Origin: Klebsormidium nitens
Lineage: Eukaryota; Streptophyta; Klebsormidiophyceae; Klebsormidiales; Klebsormidiaceae
Reading direction: 5' to 3'
Assembly (NCBI GenBank): GCA_000708835.1
Contig: DF237107.1
Coordinates: 62,001-126,000, forward strand
Length of the DNA: 64,000 bases
Under the pieces are notes generated by a model. It was not told the DNA's origin. It did no database searches and saw nothing but the letters and a program-made list of their open reading frames with translations. Of the stretch, positions 45,901 through 58,028 are shown in pieces (the stretch's first letter is position 1; the number at the start of each line of letters is the position of its first letter). A program made the position numbers and the translations under genes.

Positions 45901-47101
45901 TTTGACAGCGAGCATTTCTTGCTTCCGAGCCTTGTCATAATTTGAGCCTTCTCATCTTGACTCTAAGGGAGCTTTCTACTTGAGAGCCTGTGTGACCTTT
46001 CTTTGTTTAACACCTGAATGAGCCTTCTGAGTTCGAGTATGATTGAGCCTTTCTGAACCCCCAATGTTCCGGTTTCCGCAGGGTCCGCTGCTCCTGAAGC
46101 AGGCGACCGAGGTGGAGGCCGCGGCGCAGCAGGCGCGCGAGCAGGTGACGCACCTGCAGAACGTGCTGAGGGGACACGTGGCGGCCCGTGAGCGGCGGCG
46201 TAGGGAGGAGCGCGAGCGGCGCGCGCTGGACGAGGCGATGCGGTTGGAGGAGGAACGGATGAGAGAGGAGAGGATGCGAGAAGCGGCGATGAGCGGAAAC
46301 GTGTTTGGTGCTCTGGCGGGATTGAAAGTGGGGACGGAAGACGGGGGGGTGAGGCGGAGAGACGAAGGTGGGAGGGCGGAAAACGGACGAGCGGAACGGG
46401 AGGAGAAGAAGGAACGGAAAGGGGTGGGAGCGAGCGCGGAAGAGGGGCGTGCGACAAGCGGAGCTAAGGCGGGGCCGAGCGGGAATCCGTTCGGCGCGTT
46501 GAGAGATAAGCTGGAGGAGAAGAAATCGAGGGAGGGGATGGGGCAAGCGAAGCCGGGAAGTGAACTTGAGGGTCTGGAGGCCAGAAAGTACGGGGAAGCT
46601 GAGAGCTCCGACGACGAGGAGTTGGACCGGTATGTGGAGGAGCTGGTGAGTGCTTACAAGGACGACGGCGACGTTACCGGGGGAGAGGGCCGCCCCTTTG
46701 GGTTGGGGTTGGGAGGAAATTCGGCGGGGCAGCCTGCAAGTCTTGCTACTGCTCAGGTGATCAGGACGGGGCGCGGGGTGAAAAGATTGGGCGCTCGGAT
46801 GAAGAAGCGGCCCAATGAGGTTGTGGTTCCGCCCGCGGCAAGTTTAAAGCGGCAGCCGGAGACCCCCTCGATAGAGGAGAAAGGTGCTCCTCCGGCAACC
46901 GACAGTGTCGGTGTTGAGTCCGGGATGGAAGAGAAGTCGAAAACGTCGGGAGCAAATGGCAACAGCACAAATGGGTTTGTTGAGGAGCGCCAGCCTGCAC
47001 CTGCGCCCAAGGAAAGCAGCAAGGCGACTGCTAGAAAAGAAAAGGGGCTGTCCGGGTGGAAGGGGCAGCTTGCACAACTCAAGGACTTGCAAAGACGTTG
47101 A
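39968..47101 (+). CDS. MutS2-family ATPase lacking an Smr domain
   Basis: MutS homologue of the MutS2 branch, known in bacteria for recombination control and ribosome rescue and in plants as organelle-type proteins. Seven exons: 39968-40655, 41361-42766, 43285-43389, 43714-43879, 44391-44494, 45230-45361, 46082-47101. Phases match; 1206 aa. The first ~130 residues are rich in S, R, T and Q, fitting an organelle transit peptide. ALEMLEWDRICSTVATFASTSSG starts the MutS2 core. Walker A is GPNTGGKT (633-640), Walker B is LVLLDE (709-714), and the signature TDPTEGAALGMALL follows. TTHHGELK and GRSNALNIAERLGL complete the ATPase domain. A coiled-coil segment (LDLERQRKAYAEAV...) follows. The last exon encodes 339 mostly charged, low-complexity residues ending LKDLQRR, with no Smr endonuclease domain. 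An acidic insertion (SEDEEAAVS...SDEDESPEG) interrupts the core before the ATPase. Confidence 0.93.
43100..43340. repeat. echo of MutS2 exon 3 5' edge
   Basis: The acceptor plus start of exon 3 (CTGCAGCGCATTAAGGCCGA, encoding RIKAESTARSLVLLDE) has an upstream copy at about 43117-43172. It keeps the AG acceptor and reads RIKAESTARFLVFLD before a TAG. The offset is about 162 bp. Confidence 0.9.
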
Positions 47102-47990
47102 TGCACCGTTCAGCAGGCACCTTGGGTTGAGCGATCGCCCCTTGCTTACTTAGCTTCTTGGTGTCACATGGGTACAAGCTCTCCTCATCCTTTCCTACAA
47201 GGAATTACGAAGCTGGTTCCACCTCGTTTGTCAAATCATTGGTGGACGTGTATTTGGCTTGTGCCAGTGCTTGTGGCCGTACCCATCAGATTTACACATG
47301 CAATTTGTATGCATACGACAGTGGACGGTGCCCTAAGTACGTGACTTGTTGGATTTACAAAGGTATGATCGCATCCAAAAACAATTGCTTGCAAATGATG
47401 CCCAACGCGAATGAACAAGATCGAGATTGGGACAGGCTCTTCGCTCATTCAAAAAATATTTCAGAGGTCTTCAGCTTTCAGGCGAGCGAAAGACAATAGC
47501 CTCGCTAACGAAATGCGGGGTGCACGATGAGCCCGAAGCAGTTGATCATCCAATCAGGAGTCTGGGCTCTCATGACACGGACATGATCCGTGTACCTCAA
47601 GAGTAGCCTAGGTGACGACGCCCACGTGTTTTTCTATCAAGCATCATGGCACGATGAAGCAACCAACCTAGAGGGAAGTTACAGTATGGGAGTCTAAATT
47701 TCTAGACTTATGGACTCAACAAAGACGGTTAATGCGGGAGGATTTGGGGGCATGGAAGTCTTGAAGCCCGGGCTGTTCGGACTTACACAAGCAACACACC
47801 ATTGGTTGCTTTGATGCTTTGAGCTTGTATTATCAAAAATTGCATTATCAAAAAGCCCATCCGAATCAAATTAAGGAGAAACGTTCCCACGGGCCACGAA
47901 CGTGACTTGTGAACCCCCAAAATTTTACCTCGGCCCTCGAGCAAAAAACGGACCAGAAATCGCCGGCAAACAACAAGGGGCAAAAATCGC
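47102..47990. other. MutS2 3' flank, no gene recognised
   Basis: A 113-codon plus frame at 47158-47499 has no recognisable feature and may be 3' untranslated or chance sequence. Nothing else seen. Confidence 0.4.
47982..47986 (-). terminator. RNA polymerase III terminator of tRNA-Lys
   Basis: A run of five T on the minus strand begins 4 nt after the end of the tRNA gene, the normal Pol III stop signal. Confidence 0.8.
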
Positions 47991-48095
47991 GCCGGAGGAG
48001 GGGCTCGAACCCTCGACCACAAGGTGTGCTACGGACCCTCGTATGAGCGAAACGTCGCTAAGAGCCTTGCGCTCTACCAACTGAGCTACCCCGGC
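47991..48095 (-). tRNA. trnK-CUU: tRNA-Lys(CUU) with a 33-nt intron
   Basis: The minus strand folds into a full cloverleaf. The acceptor stem is GCCGGGG with CTCCGGC (one G-T pair), the D arm has GCTC/GAGC, the anticodon stem is CAAGG/CCTTG, and the T arm is GAGGG-TTCGAGC-CCCTC. The A box (TAGCTCAGTTGG) and B box (GGTTCGAGCCC) match internal promoter consensus. The anticodon stem encloses 40 nt rather than 7. Placing the intron at the canonical site after position 37 gives the loop C-T-CTT-A/A, anticodon CUU, and a 33-nt intron. GAGGG in the intron can pair with the CTCTT of the anticodon loop, as expected for a tRNA intron. CCA is not encoded. Mature length is 72 nt. Confidence 0.92.
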
Positions 48096-49532
48096 AACAG
48101 ATGGTGGTCGAGTTGCACTCTCAATATACAATATGTACTGTACAATATTTCCATCATATGCAATTTCCTACTTGCATTAAATGCAGGATTGTTGGACGAA
48201 AACAATGATTGGACAACTTGCATACCGTAGCCGGAAGAACCGCGAGATGACTCAGATGAGTGCCCATGTGAGTCAGGACTCAGCACTCAATCAGGAGTCA
48301 TGGAACGAGTCGTGGACTCCTCGTGCAACAACGTCACGTCGAGAGTCGAGACCGCAAGAACCGCTTCGGTGTTCGCTTATAGCGGAGCAAGTTGCAAACC
48401 CAGCCTCTTGAGTGGCTGTCAAAGCAAGCCTCCAATATCCTCCTATACGCTTCCTAGCCGGAAAACTCGGAGGGAATTCATCCTTGGGGGTTGACCCGGG
48501 TTGAAGCCTGAGTTCCACTCCATACGGCTGGACGCCGCTGGAGTCATGCAGTTGAAGGGTACGTCTCGCAAGATGTGACACTGGCAGTGGCAGAGCAACC
48601 CGCTAGACGATTTGCTGCATGATGAGTCCGCATTGACCATTTTATGCAGGAGGCAGGCCCCGGACTGCCCGTGGACTGGCAGGTCCGATTCTATGTACAG
48701 TGTCCTGGTTCCCACCAGGCAGCTAGAACAACTAGCGGTTTGCTCGGGAGTAGAGCTGGGTACTTTGGAGATGCATGCAGCTTCACAGTTCACTGCTTTA
48801 CACTGATGCGGGATGCAAAGAACTCCCCAACAATAATTGCAATCCGGAGTCAGCTGCCTGCAATGTCCGAGGCTGTATGACAGGCGTGCCATTGAGTGAC
48901 AGTGAAGCCAGGGATTGACGAGCTTTCGTGGCAGAAAAGTCAGGGGTCGTACAATTGGCCAGCAAGTCTCCATCATTCGCGAGGGAACAGCGGTATCATC
49001 CTTCCGACATGTCTGTTGCAGATTCATAAGCATAGACCTTCGCAGTTAGCTTTTTCAGCTTGCGTGCTTGATCTGTTCCTGGAATCAACAAGTCTTCATT
49101 GTCTGAAGCGGCAGTATACAGACGGCTCTGCACTTTTATCTTTTAAGGCCAGCTCGAAAGAAGACACAAGAAGCTGGTGAGCTGGTGAAAATTGCGAGTT
49201 TGCTCAACCTGAGCTGTCCATTATGGTGCACTGTACACTTCTACATCTCATTTTGCAACAAGCTCATTGTGCAATGCACGAGGCGACTGCCTCATCAAGC
49301 GATTGAAGGAAGTCCTCACATCGACAGGGTGAAATTGGAAGCCTCCTACTCAAGGACAAACTTTCCAGACTTCCGTATCTGTGATGCCAATATACGTTTG
49401 GAAGCTGCATAGGTCACAAGAAGCAGCTAGCTCAAAAAGATGTGGAAGCAACACGTGTCTTGAATCACCATAATGATGGCAGAGAACAGTCTGATGATGT
49501 GGTGTGCTTTTCCTGGCTGCTCAGCATGTGGA
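48096..49532. other. spacer, no gene recognised
   Basis: Several short frames only. A plus-strand frame at 48644-48880 (EAGPGLPVDWQVRFYVQ...) follows a plausible acceptor and could be a lone exon, but no partner exon or family was recognised. Short GAGTC-rich repeats lie near 48270-48320. Confidence 0.4.
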
Positions 49533-52250
49533 ATGGCGCCACCTCTGCCCCCAGCAGCTCTCTTGGCAGATTACGCATTCAGTTTCTCAAAAGGGAAAGT
49601 GCTATACGCCGCTGTGGACAATCACTTGCCAGACATCTTTGCCAAACAAGGTACAGAACTTACAATTTCCAGATGCTCTTGCGCTCCTTTGTCATTTCTG
49701 CGAATCTGTTTTTGGAAATTGAGTAGGTTTGCTCGATGGACCTATTTGTAGGCTTTCTGGTCAAATTTCATACCTCCTCTTGCAAACAATGATAGGAGAT
49801 TAGTATTCTTGTGAGCAACGATTGGCAGCTCTGCTAAGTACCAGCAAGCCAGCCTGCTGAAGTCCAATTCTTGAACCTGGTGAGAATATATGCTTCCAAC
49901 CTCGTGATGCTCGTTTTACGCACTCAAGATAAAATTCACGCAATGATATCATTGGAATCTTGTGCAACTTTCCTCTAAGCTTGTCAACTCCGAGGTCAAC
50001 CATTTCGAAAAAAGCTTGTTTCCCTTGTGCTTGCGCCAGCATTCCGTTGTTCATTTCTTTTTGTGCAAGCAGTTTACCCTAGAAGCGTTGAAGATAATTT
50101 TGTACAGGGATGGCTCTTTGCCACGCAAAGGGCAAAAACAGTGTGACTCTATCTCCAGGTGAACCGATGCGTCCGGATGAAGTTGCTCAGCTCGCGGGAA
50201 CAGACCCTGACGCAACTGCACGCCTCATTCGAGCACTGTCTGGACTCGGCGTGCTTGACGAGACTGCAGAAGGAACTTACAGCTTGTCATCGGTTGGTCA
50301 GCTTCTGGTGTCAGACAAGGTAGGTGTACTCATTGATTTACAGTGCTTTCGAGCTTCTAGTGTTTCTTGCATGGATTCACCTTACCATTGTTGTTGTGTG
50401 AGAAGATTTAGGCACATGCAAGAGTACTTACTTTGAGCGCATTCCAGCTCAAAGTCGTGCTAGAGTTGATTTGGAATTTTAAGAGAAGCTATGAACTTCC
50501 TACTTTACTAGAGCAAGTCTTCTTTGTCATCCAAATTAGTTGGCTTCCTGGACATTGACAGAGGTCATCCGGCTTGTACCTTGCAATGTGTTTCTAGAAA
50601 CCAGTTTTATCACTTCAAAAAGCGGATTGCCTTGCAGGAGACAGGCGATTTGAGCCCCTTGGCCGGTGTAATAACCCACTGGAATGAGCCTAACACATCG
50701 AACACCTGGAATGAGCTGTCGCGCACCATTAAGGAGGGCGGCACTGGTTGGAAGAAGACTACGATGAGCAAGACGCATAAAAGCGTCTGGGACTACTATC
50801 AGGTACGCAATCACACCTGCGGCTGAGGGTGCGCATATATCTTCAACGTCCAAAAGGCCTTTGCAACTTGAAACCCCTGAACGTCTGCTCCCCTCCCGTA
50901 TACATACACGAGCAAGAGGCACTGTCAACCGAACGGTTGCATAAATAACACATCTCGCGTCTGACGGCTTAGCTTTGAGCTCATGTGACCATCGGTCCCA
51001 GTTATCCCGACTCCACGACCAAATTTTCGGTGACTCGCGAGTCAATCGAAAGTCGCTCTTCTGACTGCGCAGGCACACGCGGACACGTCTGGAAAGGCTT
51101 TTGACGCTGCAATGCGCGGTGTGTCGTCGACTCAAGTTCCTCAGCTCTTGCAGGTCAGGGGTTCGTCACAAACGCTGGTCTCTGCTCGTCTCTATGCCAT
51201 CCTCCTCCTGTCGTTTGCCCCAATCGTGTACGATACTCTGATTTGCAGACGAGCCAGAATCTTTGCAATTTTTCTAGGATGATTCATGAAAGCGGGTCGT
51301 GCTGGTGCGTTCCTTCTTTCATAACTTTCCAGCTTCCGGTTTGCGTTGACTACGAGAGAAATCTCAAAAACGGAAAGCGAAAATTCTGCTCGTGGCAGGC
51401 TTACGACGGGTTCAAGGACTTGGACGTGTTGATGGACGTTGGCGGAGGACACGGTGCTCTTTTGGCGGCAATCACCGCAAAGTACCCCAACATCAAGGGC
51501 ATCAACTTTGACCAGCCGCATGTCATCCAGACTGCCCGTTCAATCCCAGGGGTGGAGCTTGTGTCTGGAGACATGTTCAAGGCCGAGACTCTGCCCAAAG
51601 TTCCTAATATCATCATGAAGGTTCGTCTCATTTCTTTTCTTCCTTCTCTCGTGTTTCTACCTGTAGCTTTCAGGAATAGCAGTGCAAGATCGTAACTGGA
51701 AGCGGGTGCGATCACCGAAAAATTGGGATTCTGAGGCGTTCGGTCAGTGAGATACGCAGGTTTGAAGTAAGGCTAGTTTCAGAGTTCTGCAAAGAAGGTT
51801 CGCTTGAGAAACATTCGTTGACGTCAGCACTTGGGAGACGTCATTCTCCAATATTGCCAGGCGTCGCTTTTAATTTTTCGTCACTTTTTGTCTTGAATGT
51901 AAGGTGGCTCTAAGTAGAACACGCTCTGGTTTCGTTACCTCCAGTTCATTCTGCACGACTGGGGCGATGCGGCGTGCAAGACAATCTTGGCCAGCTGCCG
52001 CGGCGCCCTGCCCGCCGAAGGGAAGCTGCTGATTATGGACTTCGTCATCCCTAACCCTGGCACTGCACCCCCCGAGGCCCGCCATTTCCCGACTCTCCTC
52101 GACATCCAGATGATGATGATGTGCCTGGGTGGTCGGGAACGCTCGGAGCAGGAGTGGAAGACTCTGCTAGAGTCCGAAGGTTTCGAGATCAGCCGCATCG
52201 TTCCGCTGGGTCCTGGAAGCCCGTCCGTCATCGAGGCCGTTAAAGCGTAG
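49533..52250 (+). CDS. plant-type O-methyltransferase, copy 2 (intact)
   Basis: SAM-dependent small-molecule O-methyltransferase of the COMT/ASMT type; substrate not predictable here. Exons: 49533-49650, 50159-50319, 50638-50802, 51073-51153, 51399-51620, 51945-52250. All junctions are GT-AG and phases match; 350 aa. The dimerisation domain covers about residues 1-120 (MAPPLPPAALLADYAF, then GEPMRPDEVAQLAGTDPDATARL). The SAM motif DVGGGHG is at 188-194. The probable catalytic His253 lies in ILHDWGD, followed by KLLIMDFVIP and GRERSEQEWKTLLESEGF near the end. The exon structure is identical to copy 1 at 5925-8813, which shows a duplication after the introns were fixed. Introns differ in sequence and length, so the duplication is not recent. 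This copy has all canonical splice sites and the full SAM motif. Confidence 0.93.
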
Positions 52251-54094
52251 GTAGCGAGTGTCCGACGTCAGTAGCGCAGATCCTGCATAGGTTTGAAATA
52301 GCTTCTGCAATCGTTAAATGACATAGATATGTAGCTCTTGAAGGGACATACATGAAGACATATAGTAGGCTTGCTCAGGGGTTATGAAAGTACAGTCACA
52401 GACGGTCAGTCGCTAGCTGTACGTTTGCCAAGCTTTCCGAGTTGATCTACGTGCTCCACAAGTGAGGTAATATTCAGTTGGATCCTTAATTGAGCGTCGA
52501 GCTTTCAAGCGCTTGTTAAGGCCGTCGTATTGCCAAGGCGTTCAACCCTTTCAAAGGACTGTTCTGACGATGCATCATGGCAACTTATAACGTCAAATGA
52601 GGATTTCGGACAAGTGCTCTGAGTTGATGCAGTTTTGATCTCGCCTACTGTCACCACATGACATCGAAGCCCTCTGTCCAGGTGGTCCCGCAAGAGAAGG
52701 GCGCACTATCACCGCCAACATGTGATCAAAAAACCACTAAGTTTTCGCTATAGCCATTTTTTGGACGACCTTCCGTGTACCTCCCATTTGCTAGCTATAG
52801 TCTGATCAGTTTGACGGTTTGAAAGACTTCCTCCGCGGGGGCCACTCTAGCAGCAGATTTGTCGCGGGCCCTGCACTTTGCATATCAGCGCACCATTCGG
52901 ATGCACTTTGTCAGGAGCTGAATGTGCTTCCGATTGCATTGAGACAAGAGATAGCGACGCGATCCCGGGCCATGGCCAGTGCTGATACTGATTTAACAAT
53001 CTGGTGTCGAATCCTGCAGTTTCCCGGAAACGGATACCTGGCGCTAGCTCGTGTTCAGCGATTGAAGCATGCGGCATGCCACTGGCAGGCAGCTAACAGT
53101 CTCAGTGCATGCATTGCAATATATTTTGGAAGAAGTAACAGCAACCGTACCTAGCTTGCAACACGTAGATTGTCTAGTCACATGGGGCAGACCGTCATGA
53201 GCGTTTGCACTAGCTTCACTGGTACACCCTTTGCGGTTCATTTGAATCATGCAAGATCGCGAAGTGAGTTCGTCAAGTCGATGCTGCATGGAATTCATAT
53301 GTGCTAACACATATCATTGCAGATGCATGCTCGTATGCTCAACGCTTGCGCTCACACGGCTATGTATGGACACCCGGGCCATGGCGACTGCAGTGCGCGG
53401 AACATACAGCTGCTCATATGGAAACCTCAGGCTCATTGCACGCAGCGGAGCATATGACCGCCGCCGGCCATGCCAGGCACGCAGTGGCCCAGCGGTGGCG
53501 GCACGCTGCAGCATACATGCTAACTCTAAGCATTCTTGTGTAAACGTAACGCGCATATGATCGAGTCCGCACTGCAAGCATGGCGGTTGCATGTAAAGCC
53601 CAACTTATGCGATATATGTCATGCATTCTTGATGCACACTGTAGGAATGCTTCCCAGAGGAACAATGCAACTCGCACTATACTTGAGACGGGCAGAGGGA
53701 CAGCTAACGCATATATAAGACGAGATGATTGCTTGTGTGCCAAACGGCAGACTGGTGAATTCGAGTAAGGTCGTGTTAATGACTCCGGGAGCAGTCGCCT
53801 TTCATTCTCGTTTCGACACTTTCAACGGCCATGACGCAAAGTCTCCCAAAGCAGCACTGGTTTGACTAGAAGCAGAGTTGACGATATCACCAGCTCTCAG
53901 GAAGCACAACACAAAAGCAGAAGCAGCTCCCAATTTTCAGCCGTTCCGAATACTATGAAGCACTTGAATCGCGTTATGGAAACAATACATGAGAACATTA
54001 CCTCGTCAAAAAGAATCGACCTGCAGATCGCTACCTGTTTGTTTGACTTGACTTGAAACATCAGCCAACCTATGTACATTAGACCCGTATATGC
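52251..54094. other. spacer, no gene recognised
   Basis: No family recognised. The part at about 53040-53720 is notably dense in GCATGC, CATATG and TGCATG words, with many overlapping short frames on both strands, suggesting decayed repetitive sequence rather than a gene. Confidence 0.4.
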
Positions 54095-57000
54095 TTAAGC
54101 AAACTCGTCGGATATGTCAGTTTTGCAGACGGGACACCGCCGCGAGTAGTTGAGCAGCCACTCTGATCCGCACTGCGGATGGAAACGGTGCCCGCACGGA
54201 AGCACGACTAGGTCGTCGCCAACCCCGTACTCATGTTGGCAAATGGTACACATCCTGATCAAACAAGTGAAGGGGAATCTTCTTCAAAAGAAAGAAAGTG
54301 CCTTGTCGTGTTGGATCCAGAAGAGCAAAGATGGAGAAGAGAAGACGGTTTCGAAGAACTATAGGGGAGCACAGAGTCAAAATGTCGAGATTATCAACGA
54401 TTCGCGGAGGTAGACAACGCAAAACTTACAGGAAGTCTCCAGCGAGCTAAGAAGCCAGTGTGGACGTTTTGCGCAAGGCCTGGAAAGGACATTGTGAAGC
54501 GGAGACGTGCAGTTTCCATGTGTCACGGACACCAACCTAACGTCTAGAAACGTCAAGACCTTGAGTTTGTAGGCGGACCGGTCACAGCAACTGGAGGCGG
54601 TTTGCGCAAATAGACATTTGAGAGTCAGCTTCGAAATGGGTGGACGAGCGACCAGGAAAGGTGAAGCAATGGTTAGGAGGCAGACTTCAGGGCGCTGGCT
54701 GGGATATGCCTGGATCCAGACCGGCTTGGGAATGCCAAAAGCCGTTGATTGGCCGGGTAGTGAATGGAAAGGCGTCGAGAACAGCAGACATTCCCATTCA
54801 CCGGGTCTGACAACATGCCCAATAAATAACCCTCTCCTTTGATTTCCTGGAATGCCTAGTGACTCGAAGATGAATTTGAAACAATGAGGCTCACTCGTGG
54901 CCAGCGCTCGTCGTGGTTGCCTTCATTGGGGACGAATGTGCAGAGCCGCCGAATACAGTGGAGGGGAGTGCCGCCACAGCGCCCGCGGTCGCCGTCACCT
55001 TGACGTCCTCCAGGGTTGTCAGGCGCTGCAAAACCGTTTGAACACAATGAATTCTTCGAAACTGCAGATGCGGAAACAACAGCTGTAGAAGGACACAGCG
55101 TGTCCTCGAATTGGATGTCGGTGAACAGCAGAACCCAGAGGATTGCACGGTCGATTTTTCGAAGCTCCATCTGATGTGCCTTAGCAAAGAAGCATTGACG
55201 ATTTGATACATCCCGTGCGACAGAGACATGCGTTTGGTCGAAGACTACGAGCCTGCGTGGCCAATGTTGAGCCAGAGCGCTTCAAATCCAAAGACGATGT
55301 TGGCACCAAGCAAAACTTTATCTTGAATAAGGGGAAAAGGAAGAAGGAAGAACCTTCAGACCCCACTAGAAGTTTAGAACGTGATGCATTCTTCTCTATA
55401 TCCATCCTTGACCCCCCCTCATAAACCACAGAACATGCCGGTCTTCAAAACCATTCAAAGACACCCTCTCGTGAGCTGCAGGCGCCCTTTGGCATCCAGT
55501 CCCAAATCAACATTGTGGACCATGTAAAGAACTTTATCATGTAATACAGAGGGACACACAGATACCCCATAGACTCCAAGCAGCATCCAACCGGCAGATG
55601 TCATGTCGGACGCTCGAACTCCCACCTCGTAAGTGAGCTCATGAGTCCGGGCTGTTCCAGGCGCCCGCGGCTCTCCCCCCTCAGGGGCGTGGTTGACGGA
55701 TAGGGAGAGCGCGAGCGCCATTTCGAGCTCCAGCTCCTCTTGGCGTTGTTCCCAGCGGCCGCGCCGAGAGGAGCCGCGAGACTGGTGCCCGTGCTGCGAT
55801 GCATGATCGAAGTCGGGTCAGAAGCGTGGAGATTTGGGCTCTGTGCATTGAGCAAGGCAGAAAGTGCTCCGATGCCAGGCACCAAAGTCTTCACGTGTCC
55901 TCAACGCGCTTACCCCCGTTTTGTTACCAAAGTATGAGTCTAGATGTGGGAATTGTCAATTGATACGATGGGGATTCTTGCCTGATGTTCCGTTTGTCTA
56001 GAAGTGCTATGCCTTCGAATAAAATGAACTACGAAGGCCCTCAAGTGGGGACAGACGGGGTTGAACACAAATCGTCTGGGAACCTTGACAATTTCTTCTA
56101 CCTAACTTTCGAGGCCAGTCAAGACTATGATATAAAGAATGGACAGGCCCTTTGGGCAGCATAATTCAAAGCCAGCCAAAATTTTCCGGGCTCACCCCTG
56201 CAAAGTAGTCCCTAATCTCTTCATCAGCATCCTCCCAATCATCAGCCGTCAGCCGGTGCCCCTTTGGTGCGCCCCGCCGCCGCCCCGGCGTTCCTCGTGT
56301 AGGGGGAGACTTTCCGAGGGCGGCTGGCCCTGGGCCGACACCCCCCCCATCCTGTGGAGACCGCCCCAGGCTACCTGACCGAGAACTAGGGCCCGCACTG
56401 CTGGAGCCTTTGGAGCGGCCTCTTTCCGGGGGGGTCTTGTTCTGGTTGGGCGCAGAGTGGGGGGAGCCCCTCGTCCTGGGGCTGTTCTCAGGGGCGCGCT
56501 GGTTGTTTGAAGACTTGCGCCGCGAGCTGTCGTGACCTGGACAAGAAGTATGCTGAACCATCATCAGCAGACTGGGAGGTAAGGTGCCAAGGGAAGTATG
56601 TCCAAGACAGGGATTGTCCTGGGGCTACATCGCTAGGAGTTTGCAACATCTCCAGTACAAGGTTGATGGAACGGCATCTCTCACCGGTGTGCCTTTGGTA
56701 TTTCTGATACCGCAGCATTCATTTGCATCTCTGGAAGACATTCGTGGTGAGAGTAACGAAGCCACGAGTGTGGAAAGCGGCAAAGTACCAGGTGTTTACC
56801 TTTTCCCGAGCATCTTTCGACGCTGTCCCTGTCTGTCTGCCCTCGCTGGCCTTCTGCAAAATCCGACAAACCTCGTTAAAGGAGTTACGTGAGGCTATCA
56901 CCAGTACGTATGAGACCTGCAAGACTGGGCTACTTCAAAACAAAGAGCGTGGTGACGGATTCAGATTATACGGGGCAGAGGAACTGTTGGCAAAGGGCAA

Positions 57001-57339
57001 CAATGGAGCTGGCAAACGAGTTCACGGACAAGCTTGTCACGTTTCCAACTGCCTCAGGCACATACTTCCACCAGCATTGTGTCAGTTCTTCGATCTATAC
57101 ACCGACCTTAGCAAGGACAATCGGGAAAAGTTCTGATTGGCCAGTACAAACTTCCTTACAACTTCCGGTGGTCTCCTTTTTCATACCAGAAATGCCCTCG
57201 CATGCAAAAGCAGTCTAGTCAACAAGAAGGCCAAATTCACAAAGCAACCAGAACCCTAGAAGTATCCTCAAGTCGCTGGTGCCCTACCTATGGGCCTGGG
57301 CTTCGACTGCCCCTTCTGCTTGCCAGCATTGCTGCTCAT
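54095..57339 (-). CDS. RING-H2 E3 ubiquitin ligase with UIM-like motif
   Basis: Transfers ubiquitin from an E2 to substrates; resembles the BIG BROTHER-type RING-H2 group. Five exons: 57339-57288, 56536-56196, 55793-55626, 55025-54895, 54254-54095. Phases match; 283 aa. The start MSSNAGKQKGQSKPRP leads into a basic, S/P/G-rich disordered region. Residues 150-161 (EELELEMALALS) fit a ubiquitin-interacting motif, including the A-x3-S core. A linker with ELTYERL and VAALPS matches the segment that precedes the RING in this group. The C3H2C3 RING uses C233, C236, C251, H253, H256, C259, C271 and C274 and lies at the extreme C terminus. The first exon is short and was chosen because its phase and donor fit exon 2 exactly; an internal start at 56564 is the alternative. 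Divergent from the antiporter gene. Confidence 0.88.
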
Positions 57340-58028
57340 CACTGCGTGAGTCCTCACAGCAGGCTGGCCTGAGCTCTGTCTTTACTCTGGAGCGCTAGTC
57401 AAGAACAGCTGCTGGCAACGCGTTGACAAAAGGGAGACCGGTGATCAGCTGAGGGTGCGCAGCAAGCTCTGCTTCCTTTGAAACTGCTGTCTAGTGCTGA
57501 AAGAAAGAGAATGCTTCTGTTCAGCGTTTCCTTGTCCTTCGCAAGGCAAACCGGAGGGATGCGAGGTTTAACCTAAGGCTTCAATGACAAAGTAGGTAGG
57601 TCGTCTTATAGGCAACAGCAGATTCTAGCTGTGCGCCAGACGTGCTACCTACCTATGGGCTTTGAAGCCTCTTTGAAGCTGGATTTCAATGGGGTTTCAA
57701 AGCGCAGGATCCTGTTCAATCTTCAGACTTCCGACTCGGTGTATCCTAGGCTTTTGAAACTTGGGAGGCGAAGATGATCCCCAGATTCTGGGATCTCAGA
57801 AGTTCGGACGTGACTGGGACGTCCCTCGTGATTCCTCCTCTGCGCCGACCTACGCAACCCGTCCGATGTGATTCAAATCAGCTCATCGACGGCCTGAGGT
57901 TTCCGAATTTCAAAATTGTCCAAACTCCAGGCTGCATACTTTGACTCTTCGCTGCTTTACAAATTAGGATTCAGGTACTCGCGAGTCGCGAGGTCTCTTC
58001 CTTTCTTTTCTGCCACTGGCTTTGCTTG
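57340..58028. promoter_or_regulatory. divergent intergenic region RING/NHA1
   Basis: 689 bp between divergent start codons, presumably holding both promoters. CTACCTATGGGC near 57650 repeats sequence from the RING gene's first exon; it is too short to call an echo with confidence. Confidence 0.4.

Noticed and set aside
53040-53720. Possible small gene cluster in the GCATGC-rich spacer
   Set aside because: Overlapping short frames on both strands have no shared splice logic, no family match and a repetitive word composition.
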